Origin: CAVTQY01 sp963736975
Lineage (GTDB): Bacteria > Pseudomonadota > Alphaproteobacteria > Acetobacterales > Acetobacteraceae
Assembly: GCA_963736975.1 (NCBI GenBank)
Contig: CAVTQY010000001.1
Span: 558,001 to 622,000, forward strand
DNA: 64,000 bases
Direction: 5' to 3'
Below, piece by piece: positions 34,744 to 44,269 of the stretch. How positions within the stretch are numbered: the first letter of the stretch is position 1; every line of letters starts with the position of its first letter. The translations under genes were made by a program, and so were the position numbers. The notes below the pieces were generated by a model. The model ran no database searches. It had not been told where the DNA came from and saw nothing but the letters and a program-made list of their open reading frames with translations.

Positions 34744-36125
34744 TGGCGCTTCCCTCCATTGCCGAGCAGGGCCGCCAGCTTCGGGCCGGTGCCGTTAGCT
34801 CGGAGACGCTGACCCGCGACGCACTGACCCGCATCCGCGACCGGGATAACACGCTGCATACGTTCATCGTGGTCACGGAGGAGCGTGCGCTGGCCGATGC
34901 GCGCCGGGCCGATGCCGAGCTGAAGTCGGGGAAAGACCGCGGCCCGATGCACGGCATTCCATACGGGCTGAAGGACATCTACGACACCGCCGGCATCGCC
35001 ACGACGTGCCATTCGAAACTTCGCCGGAATCATGTGCCGGAGGCCGACAGTGCGGTGGCGGCGCGCTTCGCGGCGGGCGGCGCGGTGCTGCTCGGCAAGC
35101 TGGCGACGCATGAATTCGCCATCGGCGGCCCGAGCTTCGATCTTCCCTGGCCGCCGGCGCGCAACCCGTGGAATATCGAGCACATCACCGGCGGCTCCTC
35201 CTCCGGCTCCGGTGCGGCAATCGCGGCGGGGATGCTGCGGATGGCCACGGGGTCCGATACCGGCGGCTCGATCCGCGGCCCGGCCGCGTGGTGCGGCATC
35301 GCCGGGATCAAGCCGACCTATGGGCGCGTCTCCCGTCGCGGCGTGTTTCCGTTGTCCTGGACGCTCGACCATTGCGGGCCGCTCGCCCGCAGCGTGGAGG
35401 ATTGCGCCATCGCACTGCAAGTGATGGCAGGGTTCGACGAGGTGGACCCGGCCAGCGCCGATATTCAGGTGATCGATTACCGCGAAGGGCTGGATGGCGG
35501 TGTGAGCGGGCTGCGCATCGGCATTCCCCGCGGCTTCTTCGCCACGGCGAAGATGATTACGCCGGAGGTGTCGGCAGCGATCGACCGCACAGCCGCGCAG
35601 CTCCGCGATGCCGGCGCTACGGTGGAAGATGTCAGCTTGCCGGAGTACGCAGTGTTCGCCGCGGCCGGACGCGTCATCATGATGGCCGAGGCTTTCACCA
35701 TCCATCAGGCCGACATGCAGTCGCGGCTGACCGACTATGCCGAGATGACTGCCGGCCGCTTCATGCTGGGCGCCACGCTGACCGCGGTGGATTACATCAA
35801 CGCGCTGCGTGCGCGCCGCGAGCTGTGCGATGCCGTCAACGCCGCGTTGTCCCGCTACGACGCGCTGCTGACTGCCTCCTCGCTAACCACGGCGCCGCGC
35901 TTCGATGCGGTGCCCGACAGTCTGTCATCGGTCTCGCCGATGCAGACCATCCCGTTCAACGTCACCGGCCATCCGGCCATGAGCGTACCGGTGGGGTTGG
36001 CGGCGGATCGCCTACCGCTTTCCGTGCAGGTGGTTGGGCGGCCGTTCGATGAAGCGATGGTGCTGCGCGTCGGGCGGGCGATCGAGCGCCTGTCCGGCTG
36101 GGAGTCGGTACCATTGCCTGACTAA
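34740..36125 (+). CDS. Amidase signature enzyme, AtzE-like
   Basis: A 461-residue amidase. The catalytic Lys is in GLKD, the cis-Ser in GGSSSGSGAAI, and the nucleophile Ser in DTGGSIR, giving the Ser-cisSer-Lys triad. An ATG-ATG pair lies at 34740 and 34743, overlapping the AtzG-like stop. AtzE hydrolyses 1-carboxybiuret, but related enzymes act on other amides, so the reaction is an inference. It converges on the glyoxalase-type gene with a four-base overlap. Confidence 0.9.
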   Translation: MMALPSIAEQGRQLRAGAVSSETLTRDALTRIRDRDNTLHTFIVVTEERALADARRADAELKSGKDRGPMHGIPYGLKDIYDTAGIATTCHSKLRRNHVPEADSAVAARFAAGGAVLLGKLATHEFAIGGPSFDLPWPPARNPWNIEHITGGSSSGSGAAIAAGMLRMATGSDTGGSIRGPAAWCGIAGIKPTYGRVSRRGVFPLSWTLDHCGPLARSVEDCAIALQVMAGFDEVDPASADIQVIDYREGLDGGVSGLRIGIPRGFFATAKMITPEVSAAIDRTAAQLRDAGATVEDVSLPEYAVFAAAGRVIMMAEAFTIHQADMQSRLTDYAEMTAGRFMLGATLTAVDYINALRARRELCDAVNAALSRYDALLTASSLTTAPRFDAVPDSLSSVSPMQTIPFNVTGHPAMSVPVGLAADRLPLSVQVVGRPFDEAMVLRVGRAIERLSGWESVPLPD

Positions 36126-36796
36126 CGCGGACCGTTCGTCGTCAAGACCGGCGTACCCGGCCCGGCGAACAGCACCAGGTTTCCATCCGGGTCGCGGATG
36201 ATGAAGTCGCGCGCGCCCCAGGGCTCCGTCCTGAGCCGTTGGAAGAAGTCGATGCCGGCTGCTTCGAACTCCTGGAACAGCGCTTTTATCGCCGCGGCAC
36301 TATCGACGATGATGACAGCCGACAGCAATTGTTCACGCTCTCGGATATCGCCCGCGAACACGCTCTCGCATACCAAGCGCAGGCACAGACGCGCGCCATC
36401 GCGCGTGACAAGGCCATAGAAGGGCGGTTCGCCGTAGGTAAATTCGACGGCAAACTTTAGTTTCGTGACATAGAACTCCCGCGCGCGCTGGAAATCGGCG
36501 ACATACAGCATGGCTTCGGTCGCGCTGAGAACCGGTTTGGTAGGCGCAGTATTTTCGCTGATGGACATGGCTGAGGTTCCTGCCTTCAACGCCTGCCAAC
36601 TCTCATAACCCAAGCGCCGGGCCACAAGCTCCTGCGCATCACCGAGTTTGAACGGCGCGGCGAGAACCTGCGCATCGGTCAGCTTTTCGAATCGCGGCAA
36701 TCCAGCACGAATCTGGGCTGCAACTGGGTAGTGGCGCTCTCGGTGCCAGCGCAGGAACTGCTTGGCCTGCTTCCTGAGGTGAATGAGGTTCGGCAT
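36122..36796 (-). CDS. VOC-family protein with N-terminal helical extension
   Basis: A 224-residue protein. Residues 1-75 form a helical segment (LRKQAKQFLRWHRERHYP, then DAQELVARRLGYESWQALKA) of the kind often found before ankyrin repeats or enzyme domains. Residues 90-215 are a glyoxalase/bleomycin-resistance fold (ATEAMLYVADFQRAREFY, and FIIRDPDGNLVLFAG). Conserved metal ligands are incomplete, so it may be a bleomycin-binding or dioxygenase-like member. Substrate unknown. Confidence 0.85.
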   Translation of the reverse strand: MPNLIHLRKQAKQFLRWHRERHYPVAAQIRAGLPRFEKLTDAQVLAAPFKLGDAQELVARRLGYESWQALKAGTSAMSISENTAPTKPVLSATEAMLYVADFQRAREFYVTKLKFAVEFTYGEPPFYGLVTRDGARLCLRLVCESVFAGDIREREQLLSAVIIVDSAAAIKALFQEFEAAGIDFFQRLRTEPWGARDFIIRDPDGNLVLFAGPGTPVLTTNGPR

Positions 36797-36922
36797 GGGC
36801 GCGGTTAGGGTTACATTGCACGGCGTAGGTGGGCATGGCCCCTTCGGCCAATGGCCGTCGCGCCCTACAGCAGCGTCGCGAGCGTGATCGCAGCGCGGCT
36901 GTCCGTCAACCCGGATTCATCA

Positions 36923-38332
36923 CTACGCGAGACCGGGCCGCCGCTCCGCCCAGGGCTGCGCCTGTTCGAACGCCGCCGCGGCCTGCAACACGCCGAGGTC
37001 GTCGGAGCGGCGGCCGACGATCTGCAAGCCGACCGGCAGCCCCTCGGCCGTGAAGCCGCAGGGGACGCTGGCCGCCGGATTCCAGGACATGTTGAATGGG
37101 TAGGAGAAATGCGCCCACTCGATCCAGTTCCATTCATGCTGCGGCCAGTGCGCCGGCATCAGCCGTTCAGCCGGAAACGCGGCGACCGACACGGACGGCG
37201 TCAGCAGGAAATCCCAGTCCTCGAGCCAGCGATGGATGGCCGCGACATAGGCCATCTTGCGTTCCTTCAGGTTCAGGTATTCGACCACGCTCATCGGCGC
37301 GCCGTCCTTGATGCAGGCGACCAGCCCGGGATCCATCCGCGCCTCCCATTGCGGGAGGTGCACGGCAAGCCGCGCCATATGGGCGGCCCAGAACGGGCCG
37401 ATCAGCTCTGGCCCCTGCTTGCCCCACGGGATTGCCACCTCTTCGACCGTCGCACCCAGCTCGGTGAAACACTTCGCCGCCGCCTTCACCAGCGCCGCGA
37501 TTTCGGGATCGACCCGGGCATGTCCGAGATCGGGGCTGTAGGCGATTCGCTTGCCGCGCACGCCCTCATGCAGCCGGCCGAGATAATCGGCCGGTCCGGC
37601 CTCGGAGCTGGTGTGGTCGAGCGGGTGCGGTCCTGCCATTGCGCTGAGGAACAGCGCGCCGTCGGCGACGGTGCGCGTCATCGGCCCAATATGGGAGGTG
37701 TAGTCGCCGACGCTGACCGGATAATAGGGCACGCGCCCGAACGTCGGCTTCAACCCGAACACGCCGCAAAAATGCGATGGCATGCGGATCGAGCCGGCGC
37801 CGTCGCTGCCTTGATGCAGTGGTCCGAACCCGGCCGCCGCCGCGGCGCCCGCGCCAGCGGACGAAGCGCCGGCGTTATAGCCATGTTTCCAGGGATTATG
37901 GGTGATGCCGGTGAGCGGCGAATGACTGACGCCGGTCCAGCCGAACTCCGAGGTGGTGGTCTTGCCGAGGATGATCGCGCCGTGGTCCTTCAGACGCGGG
38001 ACGATCGGCGTGTCCTCCGCCGGGCAGTGACCCTTGAAAATCAGGCTGCCCATCTGGGTAGGCATGTCCTTGGTGTTCGCCAGGTCCTTGATAGTGACCG
38101 GAACGCCGTGCAGCTTGCCGATGCAACCGCCGCGCATCAGCGCTGTCTCGGCGCGGCGCGCTGCCTCCATCGCCTGGTCGGCGGCGAGATAAGCAAAGGC
38201 GTTGACGCGCGGTTCCAGCGTCTCGATCCGCTCCAGCAGGCCGCGCATCACTTCGACCGGCGAAATGGCCTTGGTGCGGATCATCTCGGCAAGCCTGACC
38301 GCCGGGGTGAACCCCAGCGTTTCGTTGTCCAT
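36923..38332 (-). CDS. Amidase signature enzyme
   Basis: A 469-residue amidase with catalytic Lys in TIKDLA, cis-Ser in NAGASSAGAGAA, and nucleophile Ser in GSDGAGSIRMPS. The GASS form replaces the usual GGSS but both serines remain. Length and C-terminal VPCGFTAEGLPVGLQIVG are typical. It is not closely similar to the amidase at 34740, so this is a separate lineage. Cytoplasmic; substrate not predictable. Confidence 0.92.
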   Translation of the reverse strand: MDNETLGFTPAVRLAEMIRTKAISPVEVMRGLLERIETLEPRVNAFAYLAADQAMEAARRAETALMRGGCIGKLHGVPVTIKDLANTKDMPTQMGSLIFKGHCPAEDTPIVPRLKDHGAIILGKTTTSEFGWTGVSHSPLTGITHNPWKHGYNAGASSAGAGAAAAAGFGPLHQGSDGAGSIRMPSHFCGVFGLKPTFGRVPYYPVSVGDYTSHIGPMTRTVADGALFLSAMAGPHPLDHTSSEAGPADYLGRLHEGVRGKRIAYSPDLGHARVDPEIAALVKAAAKCFTELGATVEEVAIPWGKQGPELIGPFWAAHMARLAVHLPQWEARMDPGLVACIKDGAPMSVVEYLNLKERKMAYVAAIHRWLEDWDFLLTPSVSVAAFPAERLMPAHWPQHEWNWIEWAHFSYPFNMSWNPAASVPCGFTAEGLPVGLQIVGRRSDDLGVLQAAAAFEQAQPWAERRPGLA

Positions 38333-38345
38333 CGGTGTCTCCCGT

Positions 38346-38831
38346 TCAGCCCGCTGCGGCGGCGCGTTGCACGGGCGAGAGTTGGTCAGTGCGCGCCCGC
38401 ACGAAACTCGGCGGTTCCGCAGCGCCCTGATCCACGCGCAGCGCGTCGTCGGTGTAGGACAGTCTCGCCGGGTCCGCCATGCGGCCTTCCGCTTCGCCGG
38501 CGAACAGAATGGCGTCGAGATCGAGCGCGCGTGGGAACTGATTGGAGTGCACCCCCACCAAACCTACGAACCCGGCGCCCGCGCGGCGGATGCGCCGGAT
38601 CGCACGGTTCACGTCGATAACGACTTTGCCCTCGTCATAGGCCTCGATCTCGATCGACACATCGGAGCCGAGCACCTGATCAGCGGCACATTCCTCGATC
38701 AGGGCATACACGGTGGCGAGGCTGTTGGACGGGATGGTCGAGCGCCACCACTGAATGACATAGCCTTCGTCATCGTAGTGCGAGGGTTTGATCAGAACAA
38801 CCCGAAACGTTCTCCCGTGCATCAGTTTCAT
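38346..38831 (-). pseudogene. Remnant of a B12-binding radical SAM protein
   Basis: From ATG 38831 the frame encodes the N-terminal segment of a cobalamin-binding radical SAM family (VVLIKPSHYDDEGYVIQWWRS, then IPSNSLATVYAL and VGLVGVHSNQFPRALDL). It then jumps directly to the FAGEAEGRMA segment, missing roughly 40 residues. The CxxxCxxC cluster and the whole radical SAM barrel are absent; the last 45 residues have no family resemblance. It remains one open frame but cannot encode an active enzyme. Confidence 0.72.
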
Positions 38832-38901
38832 CCGGTCCCCGAGTTCGTGCATACTGTGCCAGCGGGCTGCGAAGCCGGCAAGCCGCGCAGGAGCGAGAGA
38901 C

Positions 38902-40386
38902 ATGACCCGCTATATCGGCGCCATCGACCAGGGGACGACCAGCACGCGGTTCATCATCTTCGACCGCACCGGCGGCACGATCGCGTTTGCGCAGCGTGAG
39001 CACCGGCAGATTTTCCCCAGGCCCGGCTGGGTGGAGCACGACCCCACCGAAATCTGGGAGAATACGCGCGGCGTTATCACCGAGGCGCTGAGCCGCGCGC
39101 GGCTCTCCGCTGGCGATCTCGCCGCGGTCGGCATCACCAACCAGCGCGAGACCACGTTGCTTTGGGATCGCAGTTCCGGCCGCCCTGTGTATAACGCGAT
39201 CGTCTGGCAGGACACGCGGGTGGAAGCGTCGGTGGCGGCGTTCGCCCGCGATGGCGGGCAGGACCGGTTTCGCGCTGAGACCGGCCTGCCGCTCGCCAGC
39301 TATTTCAGTGCCTTCAAGCTGCGTTGGCTGATGGACCATGTCCCCGGCGTGCTGCATCGCGCCCAGGAAGGCGATCTGGTGTTCGGCACGATCGATTCCT
39401 GGCTGATGTGGAACCTGACCGGCCGTCACGTCACGGACGTAACCAATGCCAGCCGCACGCTGTTGATGAATCTGGCCACCCTGGACTGGGACGACGCGTT
39501 GCTCGGGGCGTTCGGTGTGCCACGGGCCATCATGCCGCAGATCGCATCGTCGTCGGAAGTGTACGGGACCGCGCGCGGTGAGTTGGCCGGCGTTCCGGTC
39601 GCCGCGATCCTCGGCGACCAGCACGCGGCACTGGTTGGGCAGACCTGCTTTCAGCCGGGAGAAGCGAAAAATACCTACGGCACCGGCTGCTTTTTGTTGA
39701 TGAACACCGGCACCGAGCTGATTCAGTCGCAATGCGGGCTGGTCACCACGGTCGCCTACAAGTTCGGCAACGATCCGGTTTGCTATGCGCTGGAAGGCTC
39801 GATCGCCATCACCGGGGCCCTGGTGCAGTGGTTGCGCGACAATTTGCGGCTGATCGGCTCGAGCGCCGATGTCGAGGCGCTCGCCGCTTCGGTGGCCGAT
39901 AACGGCGATGTTTATTTCGTGCCCGCCTTCTCCGGCCTGTATGCACCGTGGTGGCGGGCAGATGCACGCGGCGTAATCGCCGGCCTGACCCGTTTCGCGA
40001 CGGCGGGCCACATCGCGCGCGCGGCGCTGGAGGCCACGGCCTATCAGGTGATGGATGTCGTCGAGACCATGCAGCAGGATTGCGGTTTCCCGATCCGCGG
40101 ACTGCGCGTCGATGGCGGGATGGTGCGCAACCAGTTGCTGATGCAGTTCCAGGCGGACCTGCTGGGCGTGGAGGTGGTGCGTCCGCGCGTGACCGAGACG
40201 ACGGCGCTGGGCGCGGCCTATGCTGCGGGCCTGGCCGTCGGTCTTTGGCAGGGTACGGCGGACCTTGTGCACAACTGGGGTGTCGAGCGCGTGTTCTCGC
40301 CTAACATGAGCGCCGAACGCCGCACCGCCCTTATTACTGGCTGGCACAAGGCAGTGGCGCGCTCGCTGGAGTGGGCGGAGAACTGA
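38902..40386 (+). CDS. glpK: Glycerol kinase
   Basis: A 494-residue FGGY kinase. N-terminal AIDQGTTSTR binds phosphate, GITNQRET and WQDTR are family signatures, and the C-terminal LRVDGGMVRNQLLMQFQADLL is the second FGGY pattern. It phosphorylates glycerol to sn-glycerol 3-phosphate in the cytoplasm. The start at ATG 38902 has GGAG upstream. No glpF or glpD is adjacent, so glycerol uptake genes lie elsewhere. Confidence 0.96.
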   Translation: MTRYIGAIDQGTTSTRFIIFDRTGGTIAFAQREHRQIFPRPGWVEHDPTEIWENTRGVITEALSRARLSAGDLAAVGITNQRETTLLWDRSSGRPVYNAIVWQDTRVEASVAAFARDGGQDRFRAETGLPLASYFSAFKLRWLMDHVPGVLHRAQEGDLVFGTIDSWLMWNLTGRHVTDVTNASRTLLMNLATLDWDDALLGAFGVPRAIMPQIASSSEVYGTARGELAGVPVAAILGDQHAALVGQTCFQPGEAKNTYGTGCFLLMNTGTELIQSQCGLVTTVAYKFGNDPVCYALEGSIAITGALVQWLRDNLRLIGSSADVEALAASVADNGDVYFVPAFSGLYAPWWRADARGVIAGLTRFATAGHIARAALEATAYQVMDVVETMQQDCGFPIRGLRVDGGMVRNQLLMQFQADLLGVEVVRPRVTETTALGAAYAAGLAVGLWQGTADLVHNWGVERVFSPNMSAERRTALITGWHKAVARSLEWAEN

Positions 40387-40388
40387 TC

Positions 40389-41177
40389 TTACATGGCGTG
40401 ACCGCCGCCGAAATCCTCCAGCACCCGTGTCAGGGCGTGCGATTCCACCTTCACGGAGCCGGCGAATGGGTGATCGATCGCGACGATGGTGAACAGGCCG
40501 GAAAAGATCAGCAGCGTCAGCAGCGCCGTCATCAGCGTCTGGGCGCGCAGGTTCTGGGTGCCGAAAAAGAAGGTGAAGCCGACGGTCACGAATGCGCCGC
40601 CGAACAGCACGAACCAGACGATGCCCGGCATGGCGCCGGCCGCCAGGACGAGGCGCGTGCGCCGGGCCGTGGTCACGACATCGAATTGGTGCAGCTCCTC
40701 GGCCAACAGCGTCGTGGCACGAGCGTCGGTCGGGTTGAACGTCAGCAGGGTCGCGTAGAGGGTGCTCAGCGCCTGGGTGGCTTCGGGACTGCCACGGCCT
40801 TGCTCCATCGCCGGCCAGTCGCGATCGATAGCTATCCTGAGATAATCCGAGAGTTTCGCCCGCAGGGTGGGTCCGGTATCGCTGCCGAGCCCATCGGACA
40901 AACGATAAATGGTCGCTGCGGCGCCGGCTTCCTGCGCGACCGCGGCCTCGGCATCGCTGAACTTCTCCCAGACCACAATCACCGCGAAGGCGAGCAGGAC
41001 CGCATACAGCACGCCCACGGTGGCGAACTTGAACCCGGCGACCTCGTTATTCGTGCTGAGCCTGGCCAGCGTCATCCGGCGACGGACGATAACAGGGCCG
41101 AGCGTGGCGAGCAGAGTGGTGCACCCGATAAGCAGGAACGCCGAAAGCCAGAGCGGCCAGATGGTCAGCGTCAGCAT
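40389..41177 (-). CDS. DUF4239 membrane protein
   Basis: A 262-residue membrane protein with an N-terminal helix (5-27), a second (49-70), a soluble middle (70-180) and two C-terminal helices (182-240). The segment NNEVAGFKFATVGVLYAVLLAFAVIVVWEKF is characteristic of DUF4239. Related in layout to the protein at 11508. Function unknown. It converges on glpK with almost no gap and ends five bases from the SDR gene. Confidence 0.9.
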   Translation of the reverse strand: MLTLTIWPLWLSAFLLIGCTTLLATLGPVIVRRRMTLARLSTNNEVAGFKFATVGVLYAVLLAFAVIVVWEKFSDAEAAVAQEAGAAATIYRLSDGLGSDTGPTLRAKLSDYLRIAIDRDWPAMEQGRGSPEATQALSTLYATLLTFNPTDARATTLLAEELHQFDVVTTARRTRLVLAAGAMPGIVWFVLFGGAFVTVGFTFFFGTQNLRAQTLMTALLTLLIFSGLFTIVAIDHPFAGSVKVESHALTRVLEDFGGGHAM

Positions 41178-41182
41178 GGAGG

Positions 41183-41947
41183 CTAAGCCGCGATCGAATA
41201 TCCGCCATCGACGGGGATCGCCGTCCCGGTCACGAAATCCGATGCGGGCGAGCCCAGGAACACGGCGACGCCCGCCATGTCGGCCGGCACGCCCCAGCGG
41301 CCGGCGGCGGTGCGCGCTTCGACGCGCTCATGAAGGCCCTGCACCTGCCGGCGGGCTGTGCGCGTCATGTCGGTGTCGATCCAGCCGGGCAGGACCGCGT
41401 TCACCTGGATGTTGTCCTTCGCCCAGGCGGTGGCGAGCGCGCGTGTCATCTGCACGATGCCGCCTTTGCTGGCGGCGTACGGTGTGGCGTAGGGGGCGCC
41501 GAAGATCGACATCATCGAGCCGATATTGATCATCTTGCCGCCGCCCCCTTGTTTCATCGCCGGATAGGCTGCTTGCGAGCAGAAGAACGCGCCGGTCAGG
41601 TTGGTGTCCAGCACCTGGTGCCATTCCTGCTCGGTATAGTCCTGCGGCATCTTGCGCACCGACATGCCGGCATTGTTGATGAGGATATCGAGGCGCCCGA
41701 AGCGGGCGAGCGTTTCGGTGACGAGGTCGCGGCAGGCCTGCGCATGGACGACATCGGCCGCGACGAAAGCGGTGCGTACGCGGTGCTGCGCGAGTTCCGC
41801 CAGCGCCGTCTGCGCCTTCTCTGCGTTGCGGCCGGCCAGCACGATATCTGCGCCGCAGGAGGCCAGCCCCTGCGCCATGCCAAGGCCGATGCCGCCATTG
41901 CCGCCGGTGACGATGGCCACACGGCCTTTCAGGTCGAACATGTGCAT
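41183..41947 (-). CDS. SDR family oxidoreductase (gluconate/2-deoxygluconate dehydrogenase-like)
   Basis: A 254-residue short-chain dehydrogenase with TGGNGGIG cofactor motif, NNAG, Ser in NIGSMMS, and YAASK, ending VDGGYSIA. It resembles KduD/gluconate 5-dehydrogenase in the ALPGWIDTDM region. An ATG at 41947 has AGGAA upstream; ATG 41941 is also possible. It likely interconverts a ketogluconate and an alcohol. The DUF4239 gene follows five bases downstream. Confidence 0.9.
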   Translation of the reverse strand: MHMFDLKGRVAIVTGGNGGIGLGMAQGLASCGADIVLAGRNAEKAQTALAELAQHRVRTAFVAADVVHAQACRDLVTETLARFGRLDILINNAGMSVRKMPQDYTEQEWHQVLDTNLTGAFFCSQAAYPAMKQGGGGKMINIGSMMSIFGAPYATPYAASKGGIVQMTRALATAWAKDNIQVNAVLPGWIDTDMTRTARRQVQGLHERVEARTAAGRWGVPADMAGVAVFLGSPASDFVTGTAIPVDGGYSIAA

Positions 41948-42153
41948 GGCGGGTTCCTCGCGCTTGGAAGGCGACTATGCTGTGAATGAGCCGTCATGGT
42001 CCATATGCGGCGCGCCGGTGACAGACGAGCGATCCACATCCTCCGGGCTGGTGAGGAAAATGGAGCGCTGCGCTTCCGGTTCTAAGCTTGCTGTGTTACT
42101 TGGGAGATAATTTATATCAGATAAACTGTAACAATACGTGCTGCGTCAGTCCC

Positions 42154-42282
42154 ATGCCTTTCCAGGAAAACCGTCCCGACAGGGACGGCAAGCGATTGCT
42201 TGCCGTCCACGTTGACGAGGCCACTCATCGTGCTTTCAAGACGCTCGCCGCCGAGCAAGGAGCAACCAATGATCGCGCTTGA
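42154..42282 (+). pseudogene. Truncated ribbon-helix-helix (ParG/CopG-like) protein
   Basis: The frame from ATG 42154 encodes PDRDGKRLLAVHVDEATHRAFKTLAAEQGAT, the first strand and helix of an antitoxin/partition-type RHH domain common in alphaproteobacteria. It then ends NDRA at 42282, inside the start of the DUF1275 gene. The second helix and tail are missing, so the protein cannot form a normal DNA-binding dimer. Confidence 0.65.
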
Positions 42283-42967
42283 ACTGCCACCTTCGCGGCA
42301 CGCCACGGCGATGCAGGCCGGCCTGGCATTCATCGCCGGCTTTCTGGAAGCATGCGGGCTGATCGCGCTGTTCGGCCTTTTCATCGGGCACGTCACTGCC
42401 AACATCGCCGTCCTCGGTATGGGAATCGCGACCGACGTGCCCGGCTCGGGGGCTAAGCTCCTTGCCTTACCAGTTTTCATGGCGGTGGTTGCCCTGACCT
42501 GCGCGGGCGTGCGTCCGCTGAGGTTGCACGGTTATGACGCGGCACGCCTGATCATGGCGCTGGAGCTAGTGCTGTTACTGGCCTTCGTGGCCGCTGGCCT
42601 GCATTATGGCCCATTCACTGAGTCCTTAGGCTGGTCGACCATGCTGACGGCCGCACTGGGCGTGGCGACGTTGGCTGTGCAAAATTCAGGCATGCGACTG
42701 ATCTGGCGAACGGGTCCGTCGACGACCGTAATGACGCTGAATCTGACGCAGCTGGTGCTCGACGGCATCGTGATCCTGCGCGAGCCGAACGACGCGACCG
42801 CGACGGCTGCTCGGGAGCGGCTGGCGCTCGTGGCGCCAACCCTGGGCGGGTTCCTGATCGGAGCGGCGGCCGGCGGCCTGGGTTATCTGATCGCTGGATT
42901 CTACGGCGGATTTGTTCCGGCCGCTGTGTTGCTGATGCTGATCTTCGTCCGGGAGGAGCCAAGCTGA
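42269..42967 (+). CDS. DUF1275 (YoaK-like) membrane protein
   Basis: A 232-residue integral membrane protein with about six helices. The opening GLAFIAGFLEACGLIALFGLFIGHVTANI is the DUF1275 signature. ATG 42269 has AGGAG six bases upstream. Transport function has been suggested for the family but not shown. Its first bases overlap the truncated RHH gene. Confidence 0.88.
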   Translation: MIALELPPSRHATAMQAGLAFIAGFLEACGLIALFGLFIGHVTANIAVLGMGIATDVPGSGAKLLALPVFMAVVALTCAGVRPLRLHGYDAARLIMALELVLLLAFVAAGLHYGPFTESLGWSTMLTAALGVATLAVQNSGMRLIWRTGPSTTVMTLNLTQLVLDGIVILREPNDATATAARERLALVAPTLGGFLIGAAAGGLGYLIAGFYGGFVPAAVLLMLIFVREEPS

Positions 42968-43015
42968 AGTGCTGTCGGCCGACAAGTAACTGCGCCGCCA
43001 AGTTCGATGTCATGG

Positions 43016-43285
43016 TCTAACGAAAGCCACCGGCCTGGATTACGCGGCGCAGAACATCCAGGTGAACGCCGTGCGCCCGGATCATCGATACCCCAATGAT
43101 GCAGTGGTTCACCGGAGGCACCCCCGAGCGCATGACACGGGTCATCGCGCAGGAGCCGATTGGCCGGATGGGCAAGCCCGAGGAGATTGCGGTGGCGGTT
43201 CTCTGGCTGTGCTCAGACCCCGCTGTTTTCGTGTCGGGGCCCGCCATGTTTATCGACGGGGACCAAACCGTGGAGGCGGGCGACG
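43016..43285 (+). pseudogene. 3' fragment of an SDR dehydrogenase
   Basis: Reading across one frameshift near 43080 gives KATGLDYAAQNIQVNAVRPG followed by IDTPMMQWFTGGTPERMTRVIAQEPIGRMGKPEEIAVAVLWLCSD and a C-terminal FVSGPAMFIDG. This is the last third of a classical SDR. The N-terminal cofactor and catalytic regions are missing. Confidence 0.7.
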
Positions 43286-43473
43286 CAAAATCAAGATTTT
43301 TAAGGCGCACAGAGCAATTCGGTTATTGCGTCAGCCGCCCGACAATGGCTGCAATCTGCTTTCGGGTTCGATGTGTTATCGTGGAGCGAGCGGAAGCACG
43401 ACCCATTATGCGGGTGTTGGTCAAAGCATCGCCGGGTCGCAAGCGGCCGCACAATGAAAGCCGAGGAGCCGTG

Positions 43474-44094
43474 ATGACAGAGCAACAGAAGATGCTGGCG
43501 GGTGAACTGTACGACGCGCTCGACCCCGAGCTGGTCGCCGGAAGGGTTAAGGCAAGAAAGCTTTGCCAGCAGCTCAACACCGCCCCTGATGGGGATGAGG
43601 ATTTGCGCCGACAACTGTGCAAGCAGATTTTCGGTAAGGGCGGCGATACGGTGTGGATGCAGCCGCCATTTTATTGCGACTACGGCTCCAACATCGAGTT
43701 GGGCGAACGGATTTTCTTCAATTTCAATTTTATCGTTCTTGATGTCTGCCGTGTCCGTATCGGTGGCTACACGCTGTTCGGGCCGGGCGTGCAGGTGTTG
43801 ACCCCAATGCATCCCCTTGATGCGGCTTTGCGCCGGAAGCAGGAGTATGGCAAGCCGATCGACATCGGCGCGGATGTTTGGGTAGGCGCTGGCGCGCTGA
43901 TCCTGCCCGGCGTGACCATCGGGTCGGGCACCGTGATCGGTGCAGGCAGCATTGTCACACGCGGCATACCCGCAAACGTGTTTGCCGCTGGCAATCCCTG
44001 CCGGGTGATCCGCGAGATCACACCCGACGAGCGCCAATCGGCCACTTTTGCCCCTAAAGTTGATGTCGGCTCGAAGTACCCGACTGTATTCTGA
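43474..44094 (+). CDS. maa: Maltose O-acetyltransferase family protein
   Basis: A 206-residue left-handed beta-helix acetyltransferase. It has the N-terminal MLAGELYDALDPEL segment of the Maa family, the hexapeptide-repeat core (DYGSNIELGERIFFNFN, IGADVWVGAGALILPGVTIG), and the catalytic His in VLTPMHPLD. ATG 43474 has AGGAG upstream. It transfers acetyl from acetyl-CoA to a sugar hydroxyl. Symbol by similarity only. Confidence 0.9.
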   Translation: MTEQQKMLAGELYDALDPELVAGRVKARKLCQQLNTAPDGDEDLRRQLCKQIFGKGGDTVWMQPPFYCDYGSNIELGERIFFNFNFIVLDVCRVRIGGYTLFGPGVQVLTPMHPLDAALRRKQEYGKPIDIGADVWVGAGALILPGVTIGSGTVIGAGSIVTRGIPANVFAAGNPCRVIREITPDERQSATFAPKVDVGSKYPTVF

Positions 44095-44269
44095 AGCGGC
44101 CTCGTTCACGCGAAGTCGCTTGGCTTTGTTCGCCCTGCGCAAATGAAGCATTTCGCAGCAGCAGCCGACCTAACTGTCCGCGCGCTATATCGCAGAAGCT
44201 CCTCGCGTTGCTAGCGCCGGTGAGGCTGTGGCCAGGATCCTGCGTTATTGCCTCACCACCTTATGTATA

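Noticed and set aside
38770..40347. 525-residue minus-strand frame
   Set aside because: Antisense to the unambiguous glycerol kinase gene.
42088..42153. N-terminal extension of the RHH frame
   Set aside because: Cys/Asn-rich and without a ribosome site; the ATG at 42154 starts the conserved part.
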